Below are positions 19,376 through 29,000 of a stretch of DNA of 64,000 nt, in pieces (positions within the stretch are counted from its first letter, which is position 1; each line of letters starts with the position of its first letter). Origin of the DNA: Mariprofundus ferrooxydans PV-1. GTDB taxonomy: Bacteria; Pseudomonadota; Zetaproteobacteria; Mariprofundales; Mariprofundaceae. Where the stretch lies: assembly GCF_000153765.1 (NCBI RefSeq), contig NZ_DS022295.1, positions 155,828 through 219,827 of the forward strand. Reading direction: 5' to 3'. Position numbers and translations under genes: made by a program. Below the pieces are notes generated by a model that did not search any database, was not told the origin of the DNA, and saw nothing but the letters and a program-made list of their open reading frames with translations.

Positions 19376-20197
19376 ATGACTAAACTTAAAGAGCGTATGG
19401 GGCGTCGGGGCGTTTATGTGCTGCCCAGCCTGTTTACCACAATGGGCCTTTTTTCCGGTTTTTATGCCCTGATTGCAGCCGTTCAGGGACGTTATGAACT
19501 GGCGGCCTGGGCGATTCTGGCCGCTGCCGTGTTTGATATGCTTGATGGCCGTGTAGCACGCATGCTGCATGCCGAGACTGCATTTGGCGCTGAATATGAT
19601 TCACTCTGCGATATGCTCTCATTCGGTATTGCGCCGGCGGTACTGGTGTATCTGTGGGCACTGATTCACCTGCCGGCGGATCTTCACAAGCTGGCATGGC
19701 TGGGCGCTTTTTTTCTGGTGGCTGGCGCTGCGCTGCGACTGGCCAGATTTAATGTGCAGCTGGAGTGTCAGGATAAACGCTATTTTCAGGGCCTGCCGAC
19801 ACCGGGAGCAGCACTGCTTATTGCAACGGCCGTCCTCTACCACGAAAAATCCGGTTTTGATCCGCAGCCGTGGTTGTGGCTGGCTTCTTCGGTGTTTCTG
19901 GCGTGGTTAATGGTCAGTAATGTGCGTTTTATCTCCGGCAAGGATATCGATTTAAACAAGCGCCGTTCTACCGGCGTGCTGGTGTTGATGGTCCTAACCG
20001 TCGGGCTGGTGATGGTCGATCCTTACCGTGTCCCGTTTACGGTTATGCTGGCCTACTGCCTGCATGGACCGATGCTCAGTTTGTGGCAGAACTGGCGGTT
20101 GGCCCGCTATCGGCGTATGCGGAAAATGAAGAAGGCGGAAAAGGCTGCGCGGGCCAATGAGGCAGTGAAAAATGATGAGCCCGGCGATCAGGTTTGA
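19376..20197 (+). CDS. pssA: CDP-diacylglycerol-serine O-phosphatidyltransferase
   Basis: Membrane enzyme making phosphatidylserine, the precursor of phosphatidylethanolamine. 273 residues with several membrane helices. The CDP-alcohol phosphotransferase motif D-G-x2-A-R-x8-G-x3-D-x3-D is present from about residue 61: DGRVARML, then GAEYDSLCDM. The C-terminus is Lys/Arg-rich and cytoplasmic. This is the type II (integral) PssA branch. Its stop codon overlaps a TTGACC that may be the -35 box of the leuA leader promoter. Confidence 0.93.
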   Translation: MTKLKERMGRRGVYVLPSLFTTMGLFSGFYALIAAVQGRYELAAWAILAAAVFDMLDGRVARMLHAETAFGAEYDSLCDMLSFGIAPAVLVYLWALIHLPADLHKLAWLGAFFLVAGAALRLARFNVQLECQDKRYFQGLPTPGAALLIATAVLYHEKSGFDPQPWLWLASSVFLAWLMVSNVRFISGKDIDLNKRRSTGVLVLMVLTVGLVMVDPYRVPFTVMLAYCLHGPMLSLWQNWRLARYRRMRKMKKAEKAARANEAVKNDEPGDQV

Positions 20198-20229
20198 CCG
20201 AGTTGAAATAAACTGCTTGAATACGTCAC

Positions 20230-20304
20230 ATGAACTTTTATACGCACACATCCGTTTTTACGCGTCAGTACCTGCTACTGCGACTACGGCTGTGTGTCTG
20301 CTGA
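20230..20304 (+). CDS. leuL: Leucine-rich leader peptide of leuA
   Basis: A 24-codon frame ATG 20230 to TGA 20302. The peptide ends in QYLLLRLRLCVC: five Leu codons in seven (CTG CTA CTG CGA CTA CGG CTG), including two CTA codons. It lies 24 bases before a strong terminator hairpin and 89 bases before leuA. This is the layout of a leucine attenuator. When charged tRNA-Leu is scarce, the ribosome would stall at the Leu run and prevent the terminator. No strong ribosome site is seen; a TTGACC/TTGAAT promoter (20194-20222) would start the RNA very near the ATG, so translation might be leaderless. Confidence 0.8.
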   Translation: MNFYTHTSVFTRQYLLLRLRLCVC

Positions 20305-20327
20305 ACGCGTTTCAGTAACAGATATAC

Positions 20328-20356
20328 AGGCCGCGCTTACCCCGCGGCCTTTTTTT
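20328..20356 (+). terminator. Attenuator terminator in the leuA leader
   Basis: AGGCCGCG/CGCGGCCT stem with a 7-base loop and a run of seven Ts. It lies between the leader peptide and leuA, inside the transcribed leader, so it is read as an attenuator rather than only the end of pssA. A smaller CTGAA/TTCAG hairpin starts at the leader stop codon and could be part of the alternative fold. Confidence 0.8.
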
Positions 20357-20392
20357 ATGCCCTGTTTGAGTTGCTAATCTGAGGAGAGTGAA

Positions 20393-21937
20393 ATGAGCGA
20401 CCGTATATATATCTTTGATACCACCTTGCGCGACGGTGAGCAGTCGCCGGGCTGCTCGATGAATATCGACGAAAAAATTCGTGTGGCACATGCTCTGGCA
20501 GCACTCGGTGTGGATATCATTGAAGCAGGTTTTCCCATCGCTTCACCGGGTGATTTTGAGGCGGTACACCGCATTGCCTCGGAGGTGCACGGGCCGTGTA
20601 TTGCCGGTCTGGCGCGCGCGGCAGAGGGCGATATCCGGCGTGCGGCAGAGGCGATCAAGCCTGCCGGCGATCACGGTCGTATTCACACCTTTATTGCCAC
20701 CAGTCCTATTCATATGGAAGCGAAATTGCGCATGACGCCGGATCAGGTGCTTGAACGTGCGGTCGCATCGGTGAAGCTGGCGCGTTCGCTGGTGCCGGAG
20801 GTGGAATTCTCGGCAGAAGATGCGGGTCGCACCGATATGGATTTTCTCTGCCGTGTGGTTGAGGCGACGATTGCCGCCGGTGCCCGGGTGATCAATATTC
20901 CGGATACGGTGGGTTATATGACGCCGGCGGAATTCGGCGGTCGTATCCGTGAGTTGATTGAACGCGTACCTAACTCCGATCAGGCAATTATTTCCGTGCA
21001 TTGTCATAATGATCTGGGTTTGGCCGTAGCCAATTCACTGGCTGCCGTTGAAAACGGTGCCCGTCAGGTGGAGTGCACCATTAACGGGTTGGGCGAGCGT
21101 GCCGGTAATGCGGCACTCGAAGAGATCGTCATGATTCTGCGTACCCGCGCTGATCGTTATGCACTGCATACCGATATCGACACGACGAAAATCGTACCGA
21201 CGTCGAAACTGGTATCGCAGATTACCGGTATGCCGATTCAGGCAAACAAGGCCATTGTCGGCGCCAATGCCTTCGCACATGAGTCGGGCATTCATCAGGA
21301 CGGCGTACTTAAACACCAGAAGACCTATGAGATCATGACGCCGGAATCGGTCGGCTTGAATACCAACCGGATGGTACTGGGCAAGCATTCGGGCAGGGCT
21401 GCGCTGAAGTCGCGTTACGGGCAGTTGGGTGTTGAGCTTGATGGTGAGCGGCTGATTGAGGTGTTTAACCGCTTCAAGCTGTTGGCAGACAAGAAAAAGG
21501 ATATCTTTGATGAAGATCTGATGGCGCTGCTTTCCGGTGACGGCGGTGTGGAATCCGAGCGTGTTAAACTGGTTTCCCTGCATACGGCATCGGGCACAAG
21601 CGATGCGCCGGTTGCGGCAGTGGTACTCGATATTGAAGGTGTGGAGCATAAGGCGACAGCCGAGGGTGATGGTCCGGTGGATGCCGCATTCAAGGCTATC
21701 CAGTCACTGGTTGAACCCAATGGCAAGCTGTTGCTCTATGCAGTCAATGCGATCACGGCCGGTACCGATGCCCAGGGTGAAGTGACGGTGCGTTTGCAGA
21801 ATGGCGATCGTATCGTCAACGGGCAGGGCTCGGATACCGATATCATTGTGGCTTCCGCCAGAGCGCTGATTGCTGCACTGAACAAGCTGCCGGATATGCA
21901 TGCGCGCTCGGTCCACGCCCAGTATTCGGGCGTATAA
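20393..21937 (+). CDS. leuA: 2-isopropylmalate synthase
   Basis: First committed step of leucine synthesis: acetyl-CoA plus 2-oxoisovalerate to 2-isopropylmalate. 514 residues. The N-terminal TIM barrel has FDTTLRDGEQSPG, the metal site HCHNDLGLAVANS and the GLGERAGNAALEE motif. The C-terminal regulatory LeuA dimer domain (about 390-510) binds leucine for feedback inhibition. GAGGAGAG precedes ATG 20393. Expression is probably also controlled by the upstream leader peptide and terminator. The rest of the pathway (leuBCD) is not in the window. Confidence 0.97.
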   Translation: MSDRIYIFDTTLRDGEQSPGCSMNIDEKIRVAHALAALGVDIIEAGFPIASPGDFEAVHRIASEVHGPCIAGLARAAEGDIRRAAEAIKPAGDHGRIHTFIATSPIHMEAKLRMTPDQVLERAVASVKLARSLVPEVEFSAEDAGRTDMDFLCRVVEATIAAGARVINIPDTVGYMTPAEFGGRIRELIERVPNSDQAIISVHCHNDLGLAVANSLAAVENGARQVECTINGLGERAGNAALEEIVMILRTRADRYALHTDIDTTKIVPTSKLVSQITGMPIQANKAIVGANAFAHESGIHQDGVLKHQKTYEIMTPESVGLNTNRMVLGKHSGRAALKSRYGQLGVELDGERLIEVFNRFKLLADKKKDIFDEDLMALLSGDGGVESERVKLVSLHTASGTSDAPVAAVVLDIEGVEHKATAEGDGPVDAAFKAIQSLVEPNGKLLLYAVNAITAGTDAQGEVTVRLQNGDRIVNGQGSDTDIIVASARALIAALNKLPDMHARSVHAQYSGV

Positions 21938-21945
21938 GATAAGGC

Positions 21946-21974
21946 GCTGATGCATGGTTATGCCATGCATCAGC
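21946..21974. repeat. Perfect 12-bp palindrome after leuA
   Basis: GCTGATGCATGG/CCATGCATCAGC with a 5-base loop, directly upstream of the leuA terminator. As RNA it makes a stable hairpin that could protect the 3' end, or the DNA could be a protein-binding site. No T-run follows, so it is not itself a terminator. Confidence 0.7.
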
Positions 21975-21987
21975 ATATCCGTTAATC

Positions 21988-22013
21988 AGGTGGGCATTCG
22001 CCCACCTTTTTTT
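21988..22013 (+). terminator. leuA: Rho-independent terminator of leuA
   Basis: AGGTGGGC/GCCCACCT stem, 4-base loop, followed by eight Ts. It lies between the converging leuA and ppdK genes. Confidence 0.92.
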
Positions 22014-22024
22014 ATTCGGGCAAA

Positions 22025-24790
22025 TTATTGAGTGGATTCCAGCAGCGCTGCGTGGGCGGCGGCAAGACGTGCAATCGGTACGCGCGGACCTGAGCAGGAT
22101 ACATAGCTCAGTCCTATTTTGTGGCAGAAGCGGATAGAAGCCGGATGGCCGCCGTGTTCGCCGCAGATGCCGATCTTCATATCCGGTTTGACGCCGCGTC
22201 CCCAGCCGACAGCCAGTTTCATCAGTTTGCCGACGCCGTTGGCATCGAGTACCTCAAACGGATTGTCCTGAAGGATACCTGCTTCGTTGTACATTGGCAG
22301 AAACTTGTTTTCAGCATCTTCACGCGAGAAGGAGAAGGTTGCCTGGGTCAGGTCATTGGTACCGAAGCTGAAGAAGTCTGCTTCCTGAGCCAGTTCGTCG
22401 GCACGCATACAGGCGCGCACAACCTCCATCATGGTGCCGAACCTGAATATCGGTGCAACACCCTCTGAGAGCTCCACCTCTTTCCTGATGGCTTCAACAT
22501 GCACCTTGATACTCTTGAGCTCTTCGGATGTGCAGACCTGAGGAATCATGATCTCCGGATGTACTTCGACGCCCGCTTTCTGACATGCACAGGCCGCTTC
22601 CAGCACTGCACGAATCTGCATGGCGTAGATCTCCGGAAAGGTGATGCCGAGCCGCACGCCACGATGGCCGAGCATCGGATTGACTTCGAACAGGGAGCGT
22701 ACTTTCTTCAGGATAGCTTCCTTTTTCTCGATTGCTTCATCCACAAGAGAGGAGTCAGCCAGCTGTTGAATGGGTGCAATTTTACCGTTTATATTGGAGA
22801 GCAGGCTCAGTGTCGCCGAAAGCACCTCCGATCCGCGCATCGTATCCTTCAGGTGTTTTAGCTGAATCAGATCATCAAGCAGCTGATTTTCCGAAGGCAG
22901 AAACTCGTGAATAGGCGGATCAAGCAGACGCACGGTCACAGGATTCGGTGCCATGGTGGTGAACAGTTCAATAAAATCCTGTCGCTGAATGGGTAGCAGT
23001 TTGTCCAGCGCGGCCTGACGCTGCTCCAGTGTATCGGAGACGATCATTTCAAGTACAATAGGCAGGCGCTCTGCGGCATTGAACATTCGCTCTGTGCGGC
23101 ACAGACCGATACCCATGGCGCCATAGCGTAGCGCACGTTCAGCATCTTCCGGAATATCGGCATTGGCCATGACCTTTAAGCCAGCCCGCTCATCAGCCCA
23201 TCCAAGCAGCGTCTTGAGCTCTTCAGAGAACTCCGCCTCAACGGTTGGAACGGCACCGAGATAGACGTTACCGGAGGTGCCATCGATGGTGATGATATCT
23301 CCCTCCTTAATAACCACGTCACCGATATGTGCGCGCCTTGCCGCCACATCTACCTCAATACCATCGGCACCGGCCACGCATGGCTTGCCCATGCCGCGTG
23401 CAACCACGGCTGCGTGACTGGTTTTGCCGCCACGTGATGTGAGGATGGCTTCGGAGACAAAAAAGCCGTGGATATCTTCCGGCTTTGTCTCCTCGCGCAG
23501 CAGAATAAGCGGTCTGCTATTGACGCTCTTCTGCGCCACAGCACGATCGGCATCAAATACCACGTGGCCGCATGCAGCACCGGGGCTGGCCGGCAGGCCG
23601 GTGGCCAGCGGTGTAACATCCGCTCTGGGATCCAGGCGCGGAAAGAGCATCTGCTCCAGTGATTCCGGTGCGATACGCAGCAGTGCCTGCTCCTTGTTGA
23701 TCAGTCCTTCTGCTACCAGCTCCACCGAGGTGCGAACCATGGCCTGGGTGTTCATTTTGCCGTTGCGAGTCTGCAGGCAGTAGAGGATTCCCTTCTCAAT
23801 GGTGAACTCAAAATCCTGAATTTCGGTGTAATGCGTTTCGAGCTTGCTGCGCAACTCTTCAAGCTGACGGTAAATATCCGGCATCTCTTCACGCATTTGT
23901 GCGATTGGTTTTGGCGTGCGGATGCCTGCAACCACATCTTCGCCCTGTGCATTGACCAGATACTCGCCGTAAAAAATATTTTCACCGGTGCCGGGGTTGC
24001 GTGTGAAGGCTACGCCCGTTGCACAGTCGTTACCGCGATTGCCGAATACCATGGTGCAGATATTGACCGCCGTGCCGTTGGCCATATCCGGCGTGATGCC
24101 AAATTCGCGACGGTAGTCGACCGCGCGCTTGCCCGACCAGGAGCCGAGTACTGCCTTGATCGCCAGATCCAGCTGTTCGTATGGATTCTCAGGAAAAGGG
24201 CGGCCGGTCTGGCCGTGCACGACTTCAAGGAATACTTCGGAGATCTCTTTCAGATTGTCTGCCGATAGCCCTACATCTTCTTTCACGCCTTCACGTTTTT
24301 TGATGGATTCAAACGGCTCATCAAAATGTTCATCGGCTATACCGAGGGCCACTTTGCCGAAGAGCTGGATAAAGCGGCGGTATGCATCATAGGCAAAGCG
24401 CTCATCGCCGGTTTGTTCAATTTCGCCCTGCAATGTATCGCTGTTCATACCGAGATTGAGAATGGTGTCCATCATGCCGGGCATTGATATGGCTGAGCCT
24501 GAACGGACCGATACGAGTAGCGGGTTATGGGCGTCGCCGAAGCCCTTGCCTGTCAGTTTTTCCAGCGTTGTCATCTGCTCCCGGACTTCCTTCATAACGC
24601 CGTCCGGCAGGGTGTTACCGCTCTCCAGATAAGCCAGACATGCCTCAGTTGTAATAGTGAACCCCGGCGGCACATTCAGGCCGATCTGGGTCATCTCACA
24701 CAGGTTGGCCCCCTTGCCGCCAAGCAGCATTTTGTTATGACCGTCTCCTTTGGCAAAGGAGTACACATATTGCTTTACTGGGTCTGTCAT
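22025..24790 (-). CDS. ppdK: Pyruvate, phosphate dikinase
   Basis: Reversibly converts pyruvate, ATP and phosphate to PEP, AMP and PPi. About 921 residues, the normal full length. The N-terminal ATP-grasp domain is followed by the swivelling phosphohistidine domain (GGKTSHAAVVARGMGKPCV). The C-terminal PEP-binding barrel has SFGTNDLTQ and the Cys-containing GICGEHGGHP. Two Met codons are possible: ATG 24796 is only two bases from the GGAG site, whereas ATG 24790 has proper spacing and is chosen. PPi made or used here couples naturally to the PPi-type phosphofructokinase at the window's left end. Confidence 0.97.
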   Translation of the reverse strand: MTDPVKQYVYSFAKGDGHNKMLLGGKGANLCEMTQIGLNVPPGFTITTEACLAYLESGNTLPDGVMKEVREQMTTLEKLTGKGFGDAHNPLLVSVRSGSAISMPGMMDTILNLGMNSDTLQGEIEQTGDERFAYDAYRRFIQLFGKVALGIADEHFDEPFESIKKREGVKEDVGLSADNLKEISEVFLEVVHGQTGRPFPENPYEQLDLAIKAVLGSWSGKRAVDYRREFGITPDMANGTAVNICTMVFGNRGNDCATGVAFTRNPGTGENIFYGEYLVNAQGEDVVAGIRTPKPIAQMREEMPDIYRQLEELRSKLETHYTEIQDFEFTIEKGILYCLQTRNGKMNTQAMVRTSVELVAEGLINKEQALLRIAPESLEQMLFPRLDPRADVTPLATGLPASPGAACGHVVFDADRAVAQKSVNSRPLILLREETKPEDIHGFFVSEAILTSRGGKTSHAAVVARGMGKPCVAGADGIEVDVAARRAHIGDVVIKEGDIITIDGTSGNVYLGAVPTVEAEFSEELKTLLGWADERAGLKVMANADIPEDAERALRYGAMGIGLCRTERMFNAAERLPIVLEMIVSDTLEQRQAALDKLLPIQRQDFIELFTTMAPNPVTVRLLDPPIHEFLPSENQLLDDLIQLKHLKDTMRGSEVLSATLSLLSNINGKIAPIQQLADSSLVDEAIEKKEAILKKVRSLFEVNPMLGHRGVRLGITFPEIYAMQIRAVLEAACACQKAGVEVHPEIMIPQVCTSEELKSIKVHVEAIRKEVELSEGVAPIFRFGTMMEVVRACMRADELAQEADFFSFGTNDLTQATFSFSREDAENKFLPMYNEAGILQDNPFEVLDANGVGKLMKLAVGWGRGVKPDMKIGICGEHGGHPASIRFCHKIGLSYVSCSGPRVPIARLAAAHAALLESTQ

Positions 24791-24990
24791 TGTCATTCTC
24801 CAGAATAGTCGTGTTTATATCGTATAAACAGGAAGAGGGATACATGGCCTGGGTTATGGCAGATCTCCCCTTATCGGGTGATTGTACACCTTTTGAACGT
24901 GGTGGAAAACCGCTCAGGTGCAATGAACCTTCACGGGAAAGGTGTGCCTGCAGGTTCAGGCAGTGTGTACTCCTGTCAAATCCATAATAA

Positions 24991-25018
24991 TTGACGAAAC
25001 TGTCATAACTATCATAAT
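24991..25018 (+). promoter_or_regulatory. Sigma-70 promoter of the signalling operon
   Basis: TTGACG (24991-24996), 16-bp spacer, CATAAT (25013-25018), within an AT-rich stretch carrying repeated GTCATAAC/TATCATAAT strings. It lies 24 bases before the first gene of the four-gene operon. Confidence 0.6.
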
Positions 25019-25041
25019 CCGTGATTGGCACGGAGGGTGCG

Positions 25042-25668
25042 TTGAATCTCATTACCACAGGCAAAGCGGCACGCATCTGCGGCGTCGGTCTTAATACGAT
25101 CAAGAGCTGGATCAGGAGCGGCCATATTCGGGGAATTCAGTTGCCCAGTGGCCATTGGCGCATACCGGCTGTGGAGCTGGACCGCTTTCTTGCCACAGCA
25201 GAATTTAATTCAGGTGCAAAGAACAGGAAGCCACTGCAATCGGTTGATAGCAATGGAGAACGCCCGCGTGTGCTGGTGGTTGATGATGACCCTCAGATGC
25301 ATGTGTTTATCGAAGATGCATGCGGGGTTGGTGGCATGGATGCCGAATTTGTCTTCTCCTCCGATGGTTATGCCGGTTTGATCGAGATCGGGCGCTTCAA
25401 ACCTCACCTGTTGGTGCTGGATATCATGATGCCGGAAATCAACGGATTGGAGCTGATTCAGCGAATTAAAAAAGATGTGGAACTGGCCCGATCCATGCCC
25501 GTTCTGGTGATCACAGGGGCTCAGAATCGCAGGCTGGTCATGCACAGGCTGGAGCAGGCAGGGCCGGATGCTATTCTGCACAAGCCGGTGGCAGCCCCTG
25601 TGCTGATTGAAACGATGCGCAGCCTGCTTGAGCAGTGCGGCAGCAAAGGGGCTGCACATGCCGGATGA
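25042..25668 (+). CDS. HTH-REC protein: DNA-binding domain followed by response-regulator receiver
   Basis: 208 residues. The N-terminal part (about 1-55) is a MerR/excisionase-type winged helix-turn-helix: ITTGKAARICGVGLNTIKSW, then SGHWRIPAVELDRFL. A linker leads to a CheY-like receiver (about 75-200) with VVDDDP and phospho-acceptor Asp127 in LVLDIMMPE. The receiver Lys is in LHKPVA. This domain order is the reverse of most response regulators. TTG 25042 is chosen because GGAGGG lies 4 bases upstream and the protein then begins directly at the HTH; GTG 25021 is the alternative. It is the first gene of a tightly overlapping operon with two further receivers and a hybrid kinase. Confidence 0.85.
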   Translation: MNLITTGKAARICGVGLNTIKSWIRSGHIRGIQLPSGHWRIPAVELDRFLATAEFNSGAKNRKPLQSVDSNGERPRVLVVDDDPQMHVFIEDACGVGGMDAEFVFSSDGYAGLIEIGRFKPHLLVLDIMMPEINGLELIQRIKKDVELARSMPVLVITGAQNRRLVMHRLEQAGPDAILHKPVAAPVLIETMRSLLEQCGSKGAAHAG

Positions 25669-26056
25669 AACCAGACGGCAACGTGTTCTCGTGGTTGATG
25701 ACGACCCGGTGCAGTTGGAATATTATATGGCGGTACTCGAATCCGATTATGATGTCATGACGGCGCACAGTATCAACGATGCCATCGAGATGCTGCGTCG
25801 TGGTACTCCGGTGGATGCACTTGCCAGCGATATGTATCTGGGGCGGGGGAGAAGTGGCATCGATTTGCTGGCGTGGGTAGGAGAGCACCAGCCCGATTTG
25901 ATAACCCGCTTCGTCATTATCAGTGGCAATCCCGTTGTCGATACAGGCGCATATTCGGTGAGAGTAATCATGAAACCGGTAGACCCGGGTGAATTGCTAC
26001 AGTCTGTGAGCATGTTGTTGGAACAGGGCCCCGAACAAACGATTACAGCGGGATGA
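25658..26056 (+). CDS. Single-domain response regulator (CheY-like)
   Basis: 132 residues, almost only a receiver domain. The acidic pocket is VVDDDP (Asp14-16), the phospho-acceptor is Asp58 in LASDMYLG, and the Lys is in IMKPVD. No output domain is present. ATG 25658 has AAGGGG at good spacing and overlaps the previous gene by 11 bases; the next gene overlaps its stop by 4 bases. It probably receives or relays phosphate from the hybrid kinase of the same operon. Confidence 0.88.
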   Translation: MPDETRRQRVLVVDDDPVQLEYYMAVLESDYDVMTAHSINDAIEMLRRGTPVDALASDMYLGRGRSGIDLLAWVGEHQPDLITRFVIISGNPVVDTGAYSVRVIMKPVDPGELLQSVSMLLEQGPEQTITAG

Positions 26057-29000
26057 GCAATATGGGATTCAGTAGTATTAGCGTAAGGACATCACTGGTT
26101 GTGGGGGGGCTGGCAGCATCGATGCTGTTCTTCTGCTGGCTCTGGCTGGATAAGGTCAGTGTTTCGCTGACCGATCAGGGCGAACGGGAGCGCGCACTGA
26201 CGACGGCCAAGTCGCTGGAAGCCAGTCTCAGAAGCATCATGCTCACCGGCAATGCACCTATAGCGCATGACTGGATTAAGCGGGTATCAAAATTGCCCGA
26301 TGTCTCCAGCGTACGCATCTACAGAACTGACGGCGTAGAAGCCTTTGTCGACCAGAAAACACTCTCGGCAGTGAACGGCTGGCTGGGGGAGGCGCATTTT
26401 GCCATGCGTCCGGTAGAGCGGGCTCCGGCACAGGTGCCGGATAAGCTGGCGAAAGTGTTTAAATCCGTCGCCGATTCGGAGACGCCCTGGTTGCGCAAGG
26501 ATGAGAGTGGGCACATGATGCTGTTTTACCCGATCCGGGTAGAGAGTGCCTGTCTGCACTGCCATGGCTACGATAAACATATTAATCGTGGCGTGCTGTC
26601 GCTATCGATCTCCACAGATCAGGCTGCCTCAATGCTTACATCGCTGAAAGAGCAGGCGCTGATGATCTTTTTTGCCATGACCCTGTTGTTGATCGTGGCT
26701 GTATGGCTCTATTCACAGCGCACCATTCTCTCTCCCATTACCCGTTTTGCTGAAACAGCTCGCCGTATCGGCGCAGGGGATCGTTTGCAGCGTTTTGACC
26801 GCTCCCGCAATGATGAACTGGGAGAGTTGGCAGCATGTTCGAACTCTTTGCTTGAACAGCTGGAAGAGGAGATCAAGGCTGAACAGCAGTTATTGGTGCG
26901 TCAGCAGGGGCTGGTGGATGCGACAATCAGCCTCTCGTCCGAGAACATATCAAACGATGTACTGAGACGGGTTGGCGAATTGGCCATGCAGATGACGGGT
27001 GCGAAATACGCCATGCTCGGCCACCTGGATGAAGAGGGGAACAAGCAGTTCATCGCCTTGGGGATGGATGCTGAAGATGAGGCGAAAATCAATCATGCAC
27101 CTGAGGGTAAGGGCTTGCTCGGTCTGCTCTGGGATGAAGGTGAAGCGGTGCGTACCGATGATATCAACGGTCATCCTGCCAGTTCCGGTTTTCCGGCCGG
27201 ACATCCGCCAATGAAGCATTTCCTGGGTACTCCGATCAGGTTTGGTGATCGGGTGATCGGGGCGCTTTATCTCACGGATCGGGGCGATGGACAACCGTTC
27301 AGCGAAGCGGATCAGACTATTGTGCAGGCGCTCTCGGCGGCCTGCGCCGTTGCGCTGGCTAATGCGCAGGCCATGGAGCAGCTCAGGCGGTTCAATGATG
27401 AGCTGGAATCACAGGTGAGTGAGAGAACCAGTGAACTGCAATCCTCCAATGCCCGGTTGCGAGCCCGCGAGGTGGAACTGGAGATTATCAATGAGGAGCT
27501 GGTTCAGGCCAGCGAGGCGAAAAACCAGTTTCTGGCCAATACCAGCCACGAGTTGCGTACGCCGCTCAATGCGATTATCGGGTTTTCGGAGTTGATGGGT
27601 AATCCACGCATGGGGCCTCTCAATAGCAAACAGCATCGATATGTCGAAAATATTCATTCCAGCGGCAAGCGGTTGCTGAAAATCATCAACGACCTGCTGG
27701 ATATCAGCCGTATTGAAGCAGGCATGATGGTAGTGGAGGAGCAGGTGTTTCCGCCCCGTGAAGTGGCAAATCAGGTGATGGCGGAAATGACATCGCTGGC
27801 CAGCCTGAAGGGACTGAAACTGACAATGGACGCCTGTCCCGACGAGGGCCAGTTAATTCGTACCGATCGCGGCAAACTGCACCAGATGATGGTGAATCTG
27901 GTTGGTAATGCGATCAAATTTACGCCGGAGGGAGGGAGTGTCACCCTGTCGATGGAGATCAATGTGGTCAGTGCGCGTCAAAGAGAGCTGGTCGTGCATG
28001 TGAAGGATAACGGTATTGGCATTCCAGCGGCGGATTTGGAAAAGATATTCGAGCCGTTTGTGCAGGTGCATGGCGGCCTTGCCCGTGCTTATGAAGGGAC
28101 AGGTCTGGGCCTTGCACTGACGCGCAGGCAGGTTCGGATGCTTGGTGGCGATGTAAGCGGCGAAAGCCGCGAGGGTGATGGTAGTACATTCATCATCAGG
28201 TTGCCGTTTGATACCGTCGTTGTTGACTCGGATGGAAGGGCTGCAGTTGATGATGATGTGCAAGCCGGGGTGGATGCTTCGTATCATACAATTTCGGACG
28301 AAGTAGATGAAGTGGATGAAGTTATCCCGAGTCACGGCCCGCGTCCGCGCATTATTATTATTGATGAGCAGGATGCCCGTGGCGTTACTGTGGCTCGCTC
28401 GCTGGAAGCTGAAGGCTGGTATGAAACAGTTGTCTGTAGCAACGTGGCGGATGGCATTCAGGCTGCTGCCAGCGCATTTCCGTTTCTGATTATGTTGGGT
28501 CTGTCTGCAGATGGAGAGCTGACTCATCGTAATCTGCAGGACATTAAAAGCTGCCGGCCGATTCATGATACGCCGGTAATTCTGGTCGGCGGTACGGACG
28601 ATACTCCTGAATACTCGATGGGAGAGGTAGGCGTGATCGCCAAGGGGATGTCGCAGCATCAAATGGTCGATGTCATTAGCCGTTATGGTCGCATGGTGCC
28701 GGTTCGTCAGGCTTTGCCGACTGTGTTGGTTATTGACGATGATGCTTCTGTGCGTGAGCTGCTAAAGGAGATGCTGGTACAGGGTGGCTACCGTACCCTG
28801 CTCGCGGCAAATGGTGAGGAGGGCATCCACAAGGCGATTGAACGGGAGCCGGACCTGATTATTCTGGATTTGATGATGCCGGGGATGAGCGGTTTTGATG
28901 TTATGACCAGCCTGCGCAAAAATCCGGCTGTCGCGGATATCCCTGTATTGATATTCACGGCCAAGGACCTGAGTCGCGAGGAGATCCTGCAACTGGGTCA

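Noticed and set aside
19164-19379. 71-codon open frame between serS and pssA
   Set aside because: No ribosome site, no recognisable family, overlaps the pssA start.
24797-25041. Possible riboswitch upstream of ppdK or of the signalling operon
   Set aside because: Several short complementary strings are present, but no conserved core of a known riboswitch class could be recognised.
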